A stretch of 64,000 bases of DNA from Streptosporangium album (GTDB taxonomy: Bacteria; Actinomycetota; Actinomycetes; Streptosporangiales; Streptosporangiaceae), in assembly GCF_014203795.1 (NCBI RefSeq), contig NZ_JACHJU010000009.1, positions 1 to 64,000 on the forward strand. The letters are read 5' to 3'. Shown here piece by piece: positions 33,586-42,414 of the stretch. Position 1 is the stretch's first letter, and each line of letters starts with the position of its first letter. The position numbers and the translations under genes are program-made. The notes under the pieces are model-generated. The model saw only the letters and a list, made by a program, of their open reading frames with translations. It did not search any database and was not told where the DNA came from.

Positions 33586-34461
33586 ATGAGCCAGACCGTG
33601 GCCCTGCCCCGGCAGGTTGCGACGCGCCGGTGGCGCCGGGGCGCACTGGCCCGCGTGCCGTACGTGGTGATCGCGCTGTACGTGCTGGTGGCGGTGATCG
33701 GGCCGCTCGTCATCGACTACGACCCGGTGCACACCCCGTTGCCCGACCGCCTGCTCACCCCTGGCGCGCGGACCGCCTCCGGCGGCGTCGCCTGGCTCGG
33801 CACCGACGCGCTCGGCAGGGACATCCTCGCGCAGATCGTCTACGGCGCCCGCACGTCGCTGTCGATCGGACTCGCGACGGTGCTGGTCGCATGCCTGGTC
33901 GGGGTCGCGATCGGCATCGTCGCCGGCTATGCCCGCGGCTGGCTGGACGCGGTGCTCGCCCGGATCATCGACGTACTGCAGGCGTTCCCGGCGATCCTGC
34001 TCGCGATCGTGATCGCCGGCGTGTTCGCCCGCAGTGTCCTGGTGGTGGTCCTCGCGCTGTCGGTGACGGCCTGGATCTCCTTCGCCAGAGTCACCCGCGG
34101 CGTCGCGCTGTCGCTGCGCGAGCGGGCCTGGGTCGACGCGGCCCGGGTGATGGGCGTGCCGGTCTTGTCGATCATGGTCAGGCACGTGCTGCCCTTCACC
34201 ATCGGCCCCGTCGTCGCGCTGGCCACACTCGAGTTCGCCCTCGTCGTGCTGGCCGAGGCGGGCCTGAGCTTCCTCGGCATCGGCCTGCCGAACACGGCCG
34301 TGTCGTGGGGACAGACCATCGCGAACGGCCAGCAGTACCTGGAGACCGCCTGGTGGATCTCGACGCTGCCGGGCATCGCGCTCTCCCTGCTGATCATCAA
34401 CATCGGCATTCTCGGCGACCAGCTCACCGCCCGTTACGGGCACCGTCGCCGCCGGACCTGA
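33586..34461 (+). CDS. ABC transporter permease, DppC/OppC type
   Basis: A 291-residue permease. The N-terminal span PYVVIALYVLVAVIGPLVI is followed by the periplasmic GTDALGRDILAQIVYGARTSLSIG motif of DppC proteins and the EAA loop LRERAWVDAARVMGVPVLSIMVRHVLP. ATG 33586 is chosen for GAGGGG just upstream; the in-frame ATG at 33535 would add 17 polar residues with no site. The gap after dppB is 70 bases. It pairs with the preceding permease. Confidence 0.92.
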   Translation: MSQTVALPRQVATRRWRRGALARVPYVVIALYVLVAVIGPLVIDYDPVHTPLPDRLLTPGARTASGGVAWLGTDALGRDILAQIVYGARTSLSIGLATVLVACLVGVAIGIVAGYARGWLDAVLARIIDVLQAFPAILLAIVIAGVFARSVLVVVLALSVTAWISFARVTRGVALSLRERAWVDAARVMGVPVLSIMVRHVLPFTIGPVVALATLEFALVVLAEAGLSFLGIGLPNTAVSWGQTIANGQQYLETAWWISTLPGIALSLLIINIGILGDQLTARYGHRRRRT

Positions 34462-34490
34462 CCCCCCTTTTTTTCCTGACGGGAGAACTC

Positions 34491-36005
34491 ATGATCGAGT
34501 TCCGCAAGAGAACGGCGATCTCGGCCGTGGCCTTGCTGCTGCTGACCGGCTGCTCCACGACCACCGGCGGCGCAGGCGGCGCGGACCCCGCCAAGCGGGA
34601 TCTGACGGCCGCGGGCACCTACCCGATCGAGAGCCTCGACCCGCACGGGGCGCAAGGCGCCGCGACCGGCACGCAGCTCGCCGCGCAGGCGATCTTCAGC
34701 CGGCTCGTACGGCCCGGCGCCGACGGCAAGGTCACCGGCGACCTCGCCGAGAAGTGGGAGCCCGGGGCAACCGCGGCGGAGTGGACCTTCCACCTGCGCG
34801 CCGGCGCCACCTTCTCCGACGGCAAGCCGGTGACCGCAGCCGACGTGGTCGCCTCGTTCGACCGGATGATGAAGCTGGACGGCCCGAACGCCGGCAACTT
34901 CCCCGGCTACAAGATGACCGCGCCGACCGGCGACGAGGTCATGCTGGCCGCGCCGGCCCCGGACGCGTCGATCCCGCGCAAGCTCGGCCTCTTCTACGTC
35001 GTCCCTGCCGGCGTCAAGGCCGAAGACACCGCGTTCTTCGAGCACCCGGTTGGCTCCGGCCCGTTCACCGTGGACCGGTTCGCGCCGAGCGAGGTGCTGG
35101 CGATGGCCCCGAACAAGAAGTACTGGGGCGGCGCTCCGCAGCTCGACCACCTGCAGATCCGCAACATCCCCGACCTGTCGGCGCGGTTGACCGCGCTGCG
35201 CACCGGTGAGGTGGACGTGGTCTGGGGCATCCCCGACGACCAGTTGCCCGTGCTGCGCGGCGAGGCCGGCGTGACCGTCAAGACGGTGCCCAGCACCGCG
35301 GTGTTCACGATGTGGTTCAACTCCTCGACTCCCGCGCTGAAGACCCCGCGGGTGCGCCGCGCCCTGTGGCAGGCGGTCGACTTCTCCACGATCATCAAGC
35401 AGTTGTACCCCGAGACCGGCGCCCTCTCAGAGGCCCTGGTGGCGCCCCCGGTGCTCGGCTACGCCAAGCAGAAGCCGGTCGGCTACGACCCGCAGGCCGC
35501 GAAGGCCGCGTTACAGGCCGCCGACTTCGACTTCGGCGGCAAGCTGCGGCTGCAGTTCTCCGACGCCGAGTTCCGCCCGTTCGTCCAGGCGGTGGCCTCC
35601 GGGCTCGCCGAGATCGGCGTGAAGGTGGACGTGCTGGAGAAGGAGAAGGCGGTCTTCACCAAGGACCTGCTGGCGCTCAACTGGGACATCAACTTCCAGC
35701 AGCTCGCTACGCCGACCTATGACGCGGCGAGCAACCTCGGGCGGCTCTACCCGTGCGCGGCGGGCCGTACCGGATACTGCAACGCCGAACTGGACAAGTT
35801 GCTCGCCAAGGCGGGCGCGAGCGCCGACGAGGCCGAGCGAGCCGAACTCTACGGCCAGGCCGGCGAGATCATCTGGCAGGACGCGGTCGGCATGTACCCG
35901 ATGACGGTGAACCTCGCCTACGCGTGGAACAAGAGAATCGACGCCTTCACGCCGGAACCGAGCGGGCTGCCCGACTTCTCCGGCGTCCGGCTCGTCGGCG
36001 CGTGA
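34491..36005 (+). CDS. Extracellular solute-binding lipoprotein, family 5
   Basis: A 504-residue lipoprotein: signal peptide with lipobox LLTGC (Cys21), then a family 5 binding domain (ESLDPHGAQG, WTFHLRAGATFSDGKPVTAADVVASFDRM, GSGPFTVDRFAPSEVLAMAPNKKYWGG). It captures the substrate outside the cell for the two permeases. ATG 34491 follows GGGAGAA. A T-rich run (CCCCCCTTTTTTTTCC, 34462-34477) lies between it and dppC, unusual in this GC-rich sequence; no stem precedes it. Ligand identity is unknown; the gene context favours an oligosaccharide or glycoconjugate. Confidence 0.93.
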   Translation: MIEFRKRTAISAVALLLLTGCSTTTGGAGGADPAKRDLTAAGTYPIESLDPHGAQGAATGTQLAAQAIFSRLVRPGADGKVTGDLAEKWEPGATAAEWTFHLRAGATFSDGKPVTAADVVASFDRMMKLDGPNAGNFPGYKMTAPTGDEVMLAAPAPDASIPRKLGLFYVVPAGVKAEDTAFFEHPVGSGPFTVDRFAPSEVLAMAPNKKYWGGAPQLDHLQIRNIPDLSARLTALRTGEVDVVWGIPDDQLPVLRGEAGVTVKTVPSTAVFTMWFNSSTPALKTPRVRRALWQAVDFSTIIKQLYPETGALSEALVAPPVLGYAKQKPVGYDPQAAKAALQAADFDFGGKLRLQFSDAEFRPFVQAVASGLAEIGVKVDVLEKEKAVFTKDLLALNWDINFQQLATPTYDAASNLGRLYPCAAGRTGYCNAELDKLLAKAGASADEAERAELYGQAGEIIWQDAVGMYPMTVNLAYAWNKRIDAFTPEPSGLPDFSGVRLVGA

Positions 36006-37048
36006 TGGGCGGCCGGGTGACAGCGCAGCGGCCGCAGGAGGCCGGCCCGGCGGGCCCGGTGCCGGACGGCCCCCTGCTACAAGTCGACGGGCTGGTCGTC
36101 GACCTGCCCCCTCCGGACGGCAGCGCCGAGGACGCGGTCCGCGTCGTGGACGGCGTGTCGTTCGACGTGCCGGCGGGCACCACGGCCGGCCTGATCGGCG
36201 AATCGGGCAGCGGCAAGACGATGACCGCGCTCGCGGTGATCGGCCTGCTGCCCGACGGCGCCGCCACCGGCGGTGAGCTGGTGTGGCGCGGAGAGGACCT
36301 GCTGAGGGCCGGCGCCGAGCGGCGGCGCAGAGTCCGCGGCCACGAGATCTCGATGATCTTCCAGGACCCGCTCGCCGCGCTGAACCCGAGCCTGACCATC
36401 GGCCGGCAGGTGGGCGAGATCCTGCGGCGGGACGGGCGGCCGCGCGCCGAGGTCCGGCGCGCGGTGATCGACCTGCTCGACCGGGCCGGGGTGCCGGAGC
36501 CGGAGCGGCGGATGGACAGCTATCCCCACCAGTTCTCCGGCGGGCTGCGGCAGCGGGCCATGATCGCCCTCGCCCTGGCAGGCAGCCCGTCGCTGCTGCT
36601 CGCCGACGAGCCGACCACCGCGCTCGACGTCACCGTGCAGGCCAGGATCCTGCGCCTGCTCCGCTCCATCCAGCAGGAACAGGGGCTGGCGATGCTGCTG
36701 GTCAGCCACGACCTCCGGGTGGTCGCGCACGTCGCGGACCAGGTCGTGGTCATGTACGCGGGACGCGTCGCCGAGCGCGGGCCGGCCGGCGCGGTGCTGC
36801 GGCGCCCCGCGCATCCCTACACGCGGGCGCTGGTCGCCAGCGTGCCGGCGGTGCGCACCCGCACCGCGCTCGCCGACCCGCTGCCCGGAGCGCCCGCGAC
36901 ACCGGCCAACCGGCCGTCCGGGTGCGCGTTCCACCCGCGGTGCCCGCTCGCCGGGGACCGGTGCCGCGTCGAGGTGCCGGCCACCCGCGAGGTCGCGCCG
37001 GGCCGGTGGAGCGCCTGCCATTTCGCCGAGGAGGTGCTCGACCGGTGA
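36005..37048 (+). CDS. ABC transporter ATPase, DppD/OppD type
   Basis: A 347-residue ATPase: Walker A GESGSGKT, Q-loop FQDPLAALNPSLTIGRQ, signature FSGGLRQR, Walker B LLLADEPTTALD, and the OppD C-terminal domain with the Fe-S-like cysteine motif CAFHPRCPLAGDRCRVE. The ATG shares its first base with the stop of the binding-protein gene. The N-terminal 25 residues are a variable Pro/Gly tail; GTG 36002 is an alternative start. Confidence 0.93.
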   Translation: MGGRVTAQRPQEAGPAGPVPDGPLLQVDGLVVDLPPPDGSAEDAVRVVDGVSFDVPAGTTAGLIGESGSGKTMTALAVIGLLPDGAATGGELVWRGEDLLRAGAERRRRVRGHEISMIFQDPLAALNPSLTIGRQVGEILRRDGRPRAEVRRAVIDLLDRAGVPEPERRMDSYPHQFSGGLRQRAMIALALAGSPSLLLADEPTTALDVTVQARILRLLRSIQQEQGLAMLLVSHDLRVVAHVADQVVVMYAGRVAERGPAGAVLRRPAHPYTRALVASVPAVRTRTALADPLPGAPATPANRPSGCAFHPRCPLAGDRCRVEVPATREVAPGRWSACHFAEEVLDR

Positions 37049-37833
37049 GCGACATGCTCGAGGTGTCCGACCTGCGGGTCACCTTCGGTGGCCGTGGCCG
37101 CCGCCGCAAGGGCGGCCTGGCCGCCGTCGACGGGGTGAGCCTGCGGGTCGCGCCGGAGGAGACGCTCGCGGTGGTGGGCGAGTCCGGCTCGGGGAAGACC
37201 ACGGTCGCCCGCTGCGTGGTCGGGCTGCAGCGGCCGGACTCCGGGTCGGTGACCTTCGACGGGCAGCCACTCGGCCCGGCCGGCCGGCGCCCGCCCGAAC
37301 TGCAGCGCGCGATCCAGATGGTCTTCCAGGACCCGCGCTCGTCGCTCAACCCGCGGATGCCGGTGGCCGAGCTCATCGGCGAGGCCTGGCGGACGCATCC
37401 GGCCTCGGCCCCCGCGGGCGACCGGGCCGAGGCGCTGCGCCGGGTGCTGGCCGACGTCGGTCTCGACGCCGACGTGGCCGACCGGCGCGCCGGCGACCTG
37501 TCCGGCGGCCAGTGCCAGCGGGTCAGCATCGCCCGCGCGCTCGCGGTCGGGCCACGGCTGCTGGTGTGCGACGAGGCGGTCTCGGCCCTCGACGTGTCCG
37601 TACAGGCGCAGATCCTGCGGCTGCTCGTGGACCTGCGGCGCAGCCACCGGCTCGCGCTGCTGTTCATCTCGCACGATCTGGGCGTGGTCCACCAGATCGC
37701 CGACCGGGTCGCGGTGATGCGGCGCGGGACGGTCGTGGAGGAAGGACCCGCCGGCGAGGTGCTCGGCGCACCCCGGCACGAGTACACCCGGACCCTGCTG
37801 GACGCCGCCCTCGATCTGGGAGTTGAAGCATGA
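37045..37833 (+). CDS. ABC transporter ATPase, DppF/OppF type
   Basis: A 262-residue ATPase: Walker A GESGSGKTT, Q-loop FQDPRSSLNPRM, signature LSGGQCQRVSIARAL and Walker B LLVCDEAVSALD. Here the usual DEPVSALD reads DEAVSALD, a harmless variant. It is shorter than most DppF proteins because it lacks the C-terminal cysteine domain found in its partner. It overlaps its neighbours by four bases on both sides. Confidence 0.92.
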   Translation: MSDMLEVSDLRVTFGGRGRRRKGGLAAVDGVSLRVAPEETLAVVGESGSGKTTVARCVVGLQRPDSGSVTFDGQPLGPAGRRPPELQRAIQMVFQDPRSSLNPRMPVAELIGEAWRTHPASAPAGDRAEALRRVLADVGLDADVADRRAGDLSGGQCQRVSIARALAVGPRLLVCDEAVSALDVSVQAQILRLLVDLRRSHRLALLFISHDLGVVHQIADRVAVMRRGTVVEEGPAGEVLGAPRHEYTRTLLDAALDLGVEA

Positions 37834-39884
37834 CCGCAGGCTGGAACACCTGGGACGTCACGACCCACACCGGCATGGTCCACCTCCCGTCCGGGCTGCG
37901 GATCCGGTTCGGCGTGCCCGGCGCCCCCCTCGACGGGTTCACCTGGCGCGACGGGCTGGTCCGGCTCGGGCACCACACCGTCGACGGGAGCTACGCGGAG
38001 GTCACCGTCGAGGCGGCCGGCGGCCGGATGCACCTGGTCATGGCCGGCGGACCCGCAGACGCGCTGCATGTCAGAGCCGAGGGGACCGCGGGCGTGCTCG
38101 TGGTCATCGACGGCTGGCGTGACACCGGCGTGGCCGCCGAAGGCGGGCTCATCCGGGCCGGCGGTGAACTCTGGCGGATCGACGGTTCGGTGCCGGCGGA
38201 CGGCCTGGTGCTGGAGTCCGCCGACGAGATCGACCTGTACGTGGCTCCGGCCGGAGCGCCGGGCGGCGCCCGCGACGTGGGCGCGGTGCTGGAGCGACGG
38301 CGGGCCGAGGCCGAGCGCACCGCACCGCGGTCGGGCGGCTGGCTCGGCGACGCCGCCGCGGCCGCGACCCGCGCCGTCACCTGGAACACGATCTACGCGC
38401 CCGATCTCGGCCGGGTGCTCACGCCCACCTCCAGGGACTTCGTCTCCGCGCAGCGCAAGGGCTTCTACGGCAGCTGGGCGCTGCACGCGTGGGACACCTT
38501 CTTCACCGGACTGGTCGCCGCCACCGTCGACCGCGACTACGCTCGCGCGATCTTCGGCCAGATCCTGCCCTTCGCCGACGCGGCGGGCATGGTCCCGAAC
38601 CGGGTGTCCGACGACAGGGGCACCACCGCCGACCGGTCGCAACCCCCGGTGGGGGCGCTGACCGTCCACAAGGCCTACCTCGCCGGCGGACTGTCGGACG
38701 ACACCCGCGACCGGGCGCTGCTCACCGACACGTTCCCGGCGCTGCTGGCCTGGCACGACTGGTGGCTCCGCGCGCGCCGCGGCCCGCACGGCCTGCTCAC
38801 CTGGGGCTCGGACCCCATCCCCGGCGACCCCGGGTCGGCGACCCTGGACCGGACGAAACGGGAGTCCGGCCTGGACGACTCGCCGATGTACGACGAGGCG
38901 GCCTACGACCAGGACACGCACACGATGGACCTCACCGACGTCGGGCTCGTCGCGCTGCACATCGCCGACGCCGACGCGCTCGCCGAGATCGCCGGCGTGC
39001 TGGGCGAGACCGAGGTGGCGCGGCGGCTGCGGGCCGAGGCGACGGCGGCGCGGGCCGCCGCGGACTCGCTGCTGTGGGACGCCGACCTCGGCGGCTACCG
39101 GAACCTGCGGGCCGACGGGAAGCACGACCCGCACGTCTCGCCGACCATGCTGTACCCGCTGCTGGCCGGGATGCCGGACGCCGAGCGGGCCGCCGGCCTG
39201 GTCGCCCGGCTGCTGCGGCCGGAGACGCTCGGCGGCGATCCGCCCCTGCCGAGCGCCGCCCGCGACGATCCCGGCTATGCGGCGACCTACTGGCGCGGGC
39301 GCATCTGGGCGCCGATGGCGTTCCTCGCGATCGAGGGCCTGCGCCGCTACGAGCTCACCGAGGCCAGCCGCCCGCTGGTCGCCGCGCTGCTGCGACTGTT
39401 CCTGTCCGAATGGGACGCCCACAGCCACGTCCGCGAGAACTACCCCGCCACCTCCGGCGAGGACGTGCGGGCGTTCCAGGCGCGCTCCGACGGGCTGATG
39501 GCCTGGGGCGGCCTGCTCGCCTACCTCGCGTTCGGCGAGCTCGCCGACGCCCAGCGGGACGGCTGGCGGTTCGCCCACCCCGGAGAGCCCGGCGAACTGG
39601 CCAACCTGCCGCTCGGCGACGGCCGGCTCACCGTGGTCGCCGGCGACCGGCTGACCGTGACGCTGGACGGGCACCTGCTGCTCGACGCCGGACCGGACGT
39701 CGTGGTCACCGCCTACCGGCGCACCGCCGGCGAGGTCACCGGGATCGCCCGCGGCAGCGGCGATCTCTACATCAGCCCGCCTGGAGCCGGTGACCCGGTC
39801 CGGGTGCCGGTCACCGAGAAGCCGGAGCGCTTCCGGCTGTACCCGAACGACGATCACGACAACGATGGGGGAACGCCCGCGTGA
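37830..39884 (+). CDS. GH63-like alpha-glycosidase ((alpha/alpha)6 barrel)
   Basis: A 684-residue intracellular glycoside hydrolase with no signal peptide. The N-terminal 160 residues form a beta-sandwich; the C-terminal part is an (alpha/alpha)6 barrel with the GH63/YgjK-like motifs GSWALHAWDTFFTGLVAA, ESGLDDSPMYDEA and YWRGRIWAPMAFLAIEGLRRY. It probably hydrolyses an oligosaccharide after uptake. The specificity cannot be told from sequence; alpha-glucosides or mannosylglycerate-type sugars are both possible. It ends in a short beta-rich appendage. Confidence 0.82.
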   Translation: MTAGWNTWDVTTHTGMVHLPSGLRIRFGVPGAPLDGFTWRDGLVRLGHHTVDGSYAEVTVEAAGGRMHLVMAGGPADALHVRAEGTAGVLVVIDGWRDTGVAAEGGLIRAGGELWRIDGSVPADGLVLESADEIDLYVAPAGAPGGARDVGAVLERRRAEAERTAPRSGGWLGDAAAAATRAVTWNTIYAPDLGRVLTPTSRDFVSAQRKGFYGSWALHAWDTFFTGLVAATVDRDYARAIFGQILPFADAAGMVPNRVSDDRGTTADRSQPPVGALTVHKAYLAGGLSDDTRDRALLTDTFPALLAWHDWWLRARRGPHGLLTWGSDPIPGDPGSATLDRTKRESGLDDSPMYDEAAYDQDTHTMDLTDVGLVALHIADADALAEIAGVLGETEVARRLRAEATAARAAADSLLWDADLGGYRNLRADGKHDPHVSPTMLYPLLAGMPDAERAAGLVARLLRPETLGGDPPLPSAARDDPGYAATYWRGRIWAPMAFLAIEGLRRYELTEASRPLVAALLRLFLSEWDAHSHVRENYPATSGEDVRAFQARSDGLMAWGGLLAYLAFGELADAQRDGWRFAHPGEPGELANLPLGDGRLTVVAGDRLTVTLDGHLLLDAGPDVVVTAYRRTAGEVTGIARGSGDLYISPPGAGDPVRVPVTEKPERFRLYPNDDHDNDGGTPA

Positions 39885-41494
39885 CAAGGGAATCCGAGAC
39901 GACGGCCGACATCCTCGTCGCCGGCGGCGGGCTCGGCGGGGTCGCCGCCGCGCTGGCCGCACTGCGCCGGGGCCGGTCCGTGGTCCTGGTCGAGGAGACC
40001 GACTGGATCGGCGGCCAGCTCACCAGCCAGGGCGTGCCGCCCGACGAGCACACCTGGATCGAGCAGTTCGGGTGCACCCGCAGCTACCGCCGGCTGCGCG
40101 ACGCGATCAGGGACCACTACCGGACGTGGTATCCGCTGACCGACGAGGCACGCGCCCGCCCCGACCTCAACCCCGGCGAGGGCCGGGTCTCCAGGCTGTG
40201 CCACGAGCCCAAGGTCGCCGCCGCCGTGCTCGACGCCATGGTCGCGCCGTATGTGTCGGCCGGCCGGCTGCGCATCCTGTACGGCCACAAGGTCCTCGGC
40301 GCGGCCGTGGACGGCGACCGGGTCCGCGCCGTCACCGTCGAGGGGGCCGACGGGCACCGGCTCGACGTGACCGCCCAGTACGTCGTGGACGCCACCGAAC
40401 TCGGCGACCTGCTGCCGCTCACCGGCGCCGAGCACGTCACCGGCTTCGAGTCCCAGCGCGACACCGGTGAGCCGAGCGCCCCCGACGAGGCCCAGCCGGC
40501 GAACATGCAGGCGTTCTCGTGGGTGTTCGCGGTCGACCACCGGGCCGGGGAGAACCACACGATCGACCGGCCGGCGGGCTACTCGGCCTGGGCGCGCTAC
40601 CAGCCGCCGAAGTGGCCGAACCCGCTGCTCAGCCTGAGCGCGCCCGACCCGAGGACGCTCGAGAACGTGCGACGCGAGTTCATCCCGAACGCCGGGTCCG
40701 GCCCGGTCGTCGCCGACCAGCGCGCCGATCCCGGCGACAAGGAGCTGTGGGCGTTCCGCAGGGTGCTGTCCCGCAACGTGTTCCGGCCGGGGTTCGCCGG
40801 CAGCGATGTGACCATCGTGAACTGGCCGATGATCGACTATCTGCCCGGCCCGCTGATCGGGGTGAGCGACGAGGAGCGGGACAAACACCTGGCCGGCGCC
40901 CGCGAGCTGAGCATGAGCATGCTCTACTGGCTGCAGACCGAGGCGCCTCGCCAGGACGGCGGCACCGGCTGGCCGGGACTCCGGCTCCGCGGCGACGTGA
41001 TGGGCACCGCCGACGGGCTGGCCAAAGCGCCCTATATCCGGGAGTCCCGGCGGATCGCCGCCCGCTACCGGATCGTCGAGCAGGATCTGTCGATGGCGGT
41101 GCGCGGCGAGGCCGGCGCGGTGAGCTACCCCGACTCGGTCGGGATCGGCATGTACCGCATCGACCTGCACCCCTCGACCGGCGGCGACACCTATATCGAC
41201 GTCGCCAGCTGTCCCTTCCAGATCCCGCTCGGCGCGCTGCTCCCGGTACGGCTGCGCAACCTGTTGCCCGCGGCCAAGAACATCGGCACCACCCACATCA
41301 CCAACGGCTGCTACCGCCTGCATCCGGTGGAGTGGAACATCGGCGAGGTGGTCGGCGCGCTCGCCGCGCACTGCCTCGAACACGAGCTGGAGCCCGAGCA
41401 GGTGCACGCCGACGGCGCGCGGCTGCGGGTGTTCCAGGGCGAGCTGGCCGCCGACGGCGTCGAGCTCGCCTGGCCCGAGATCAAGGGGTACTGA
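39881..41494 (+). CDS. FAD-dependent oxidoreductase (FAD_oxidored, PF12831-like)
   Basis: A 537-residue flavoprotein with a dinucleotide-binding start ILVAGGGLGGVAAALAALRRG, the family motif EETDWIGGQLTSQGVPPDEH, and the C-terminal FAD contact NLLPAAKNIGTTHITNGCYRLHPVEWNIGEV. No signal peptide. Members are common in polysaccharide utilisation loci, where they are proposed to oxidise sugars or alter glycosides before hydrolysis. GTG start coupled to the glycosidase gene by a four-base overlap. The substrate is unknown. Confidence 0.87.
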   Translation: MTRESETTADILVAGGGLGGVAAALAALRRGRSVVLVEETDWIGGQLTSQGVPPDEHTWIEQFGCTRSYRRLRDAIRDHYRTWYPLTDEARARPDLNPGEGRVSRLCHEPKVAAAVLDAMVAPYVSAGRLRILYGHKVLGAAVDGDRVRAVTVEGADGHRLDVTAQYVVDATELGDLLPLTGAEHVTGFESQRDTGEPSAPDEAQPANMQAFSWVFAVDHRAGENHTIDRPAGYSAWARYQPPKWPNPLLSLSAPDPRTLENVRREFIPNAGSGPVVADQRADPGDKELWAFRRVLSRNVFRPGFAGSDVTIVNWPMIDYLPGPLIGVSDEERDKHLAGARELSMSMLYWLQTEAPRQDGGTGWPGLRLRGDVMGTADGLAKAPYIRESRRIAARYRIVEQDLSMAVRGEAGAVSYPDSVGIGMYRIDLHPSTGGDTYIDVASCPFQIPLGALLPVRLRNLLPAAKNIGTTHITNGCYRLHPVEWNIGEVVGALAAHCLEHELEPEQVHADGARLRVFQGELAADGVELAWPEIKGY

Positions 41495-42411
41495 TGCCGA
41501 CCGACGGCCGGCGGCTCCTCAGCGGCGTGATGATCCCGCTCGTCACCCCGATGAGCGAGCCGGGAACACCGTCCGCCGCGGCGGCGACGGGGCTGCTCCA
41601 CGCGCTCGCCGCAGCGGGTGCGCGCAGCCTGATGTTGTTCGGCAGCAACGGCGAGGGCTCGCTGCTGCCGGTCTCCGCGCTCGCCGAGTTCGCCGAACAG
41701 GCGGCGGAGCAGTGGCGCGAGCTCACCGGCGGGCCGGTGCTGTGCAACGTCACCGCGGCCGGCACCGCGGAAGCGCTCGAGCGCGCGGCGGCGGTCGCGC
41801 CGGCCCGGCCCGACGCGCTCGTGCTCAGCCCGCCCATCTACTTCCGGCACCGCGACGACGAGATCGCCGCTCACTACGCGGCCCTGGCCGGTCTCGGTGT
41901 CCCGGTGGTCGCCTACAACGCGCCGCGCTACAGCAACCCGCTCGGCCCGGCGCTGATCGACCAGCTGGTGGCGATGCCGCACGTGGTCGGCGTCAAGGAC
42001 AGCTCCGGCGACCTGGACCTGTTGGGCCACATCGTTTCCGCCGCCGGGCGCCGGCCCGACTTCGGCGTGAGCCAGGGGGCGGAGACCCAGCTGCTGGCCG
42101 CGCTGCGGCTCGGCGCCGACGGCATCGTCCCCGGCATCGCGAACCTCGCGCCCCGGCCGGCCGTCGAGCTGGTCGCCGCCCACGAGGCCGGGCGAGACGC
42201 CGACGCCGAGGACGCGCAGCGGGTGCTCGACCGGCTGCTCGCACTGCACTCCGTGCGGCCGGGGGTGCCCGCGGTCAAGGCGGTGCTCGACGACCGTGGG
42301 CTGTGCCCACCGCACGTGGCCGCGCCACTCCTGCCGTGCACCGAGGCCGAACGGCGCGACCTGATCGCCTTACTCGACGACGACGACGCATATCTCTTAC
42401 CCCGGAGGTAG
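41494..42411 (+). CDS. DapA/NanA-family aldolase (dihydrodipicolinate synthase superfamily)
   Basis: A 305-residue class I aldolase. The Schiff-base lysine is Lys168 in VGVKDSSGD, the catalytic tyrosine is Tyr141 in VVAYNAPRY, and the substrate carboxylate loop is GSNGEGSLLP. NanA has GSTGE and YNIP, so this is a divergent member and not clearly an N-acetylneuraminate lyase. In this catabolic operon it probably cleaves a 2-keto-3-deoxy sugar acid to pyruvate and an aldehyde. It is coupled to the oxidoreductase gene (TGATG). Confidence 0.86.
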   Translation: MPTDGRRLLSGVMIPLVTPMSEPGTPSAAAATGLLHALAAAGARSLMLFGSNGEGSLLPVSALAEFAEQAAEQWRELTGGPVLCNVTAAGTAEALERAAAVAPARPDALVLSPPIYFRHRDDEIAAHYAALAGLGVPVVAYNAPRYSNPLGPALIDQLVAMPHVVGVKDSSGDLDLLGHIVSAAGRRPDFGVSQGAETQLLAALRLGADGIVPGIANLAPRPAVELVAAHEAGRDADAEDAQRVLDRLLALHSVRPGVPAVKAVLDDRGLCPPHVAAPLLPCTEAERRDLIALLDDDDAYLLPRR

Positions 42412-42414
42412 AAC

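Noticed and set aside
34462-34477. Pyrimidine run CCCCCCTTTTTTTTCC as a terminator
   Set aside because: No stem precedes it and the operon continues with tightly linked genes.
36750-39962. Long reverse frame opposite the ATPase and glycosidase genes
   Set aside because: Shadow of well-supported forward genes; Arg/Pro-rich without motifs.
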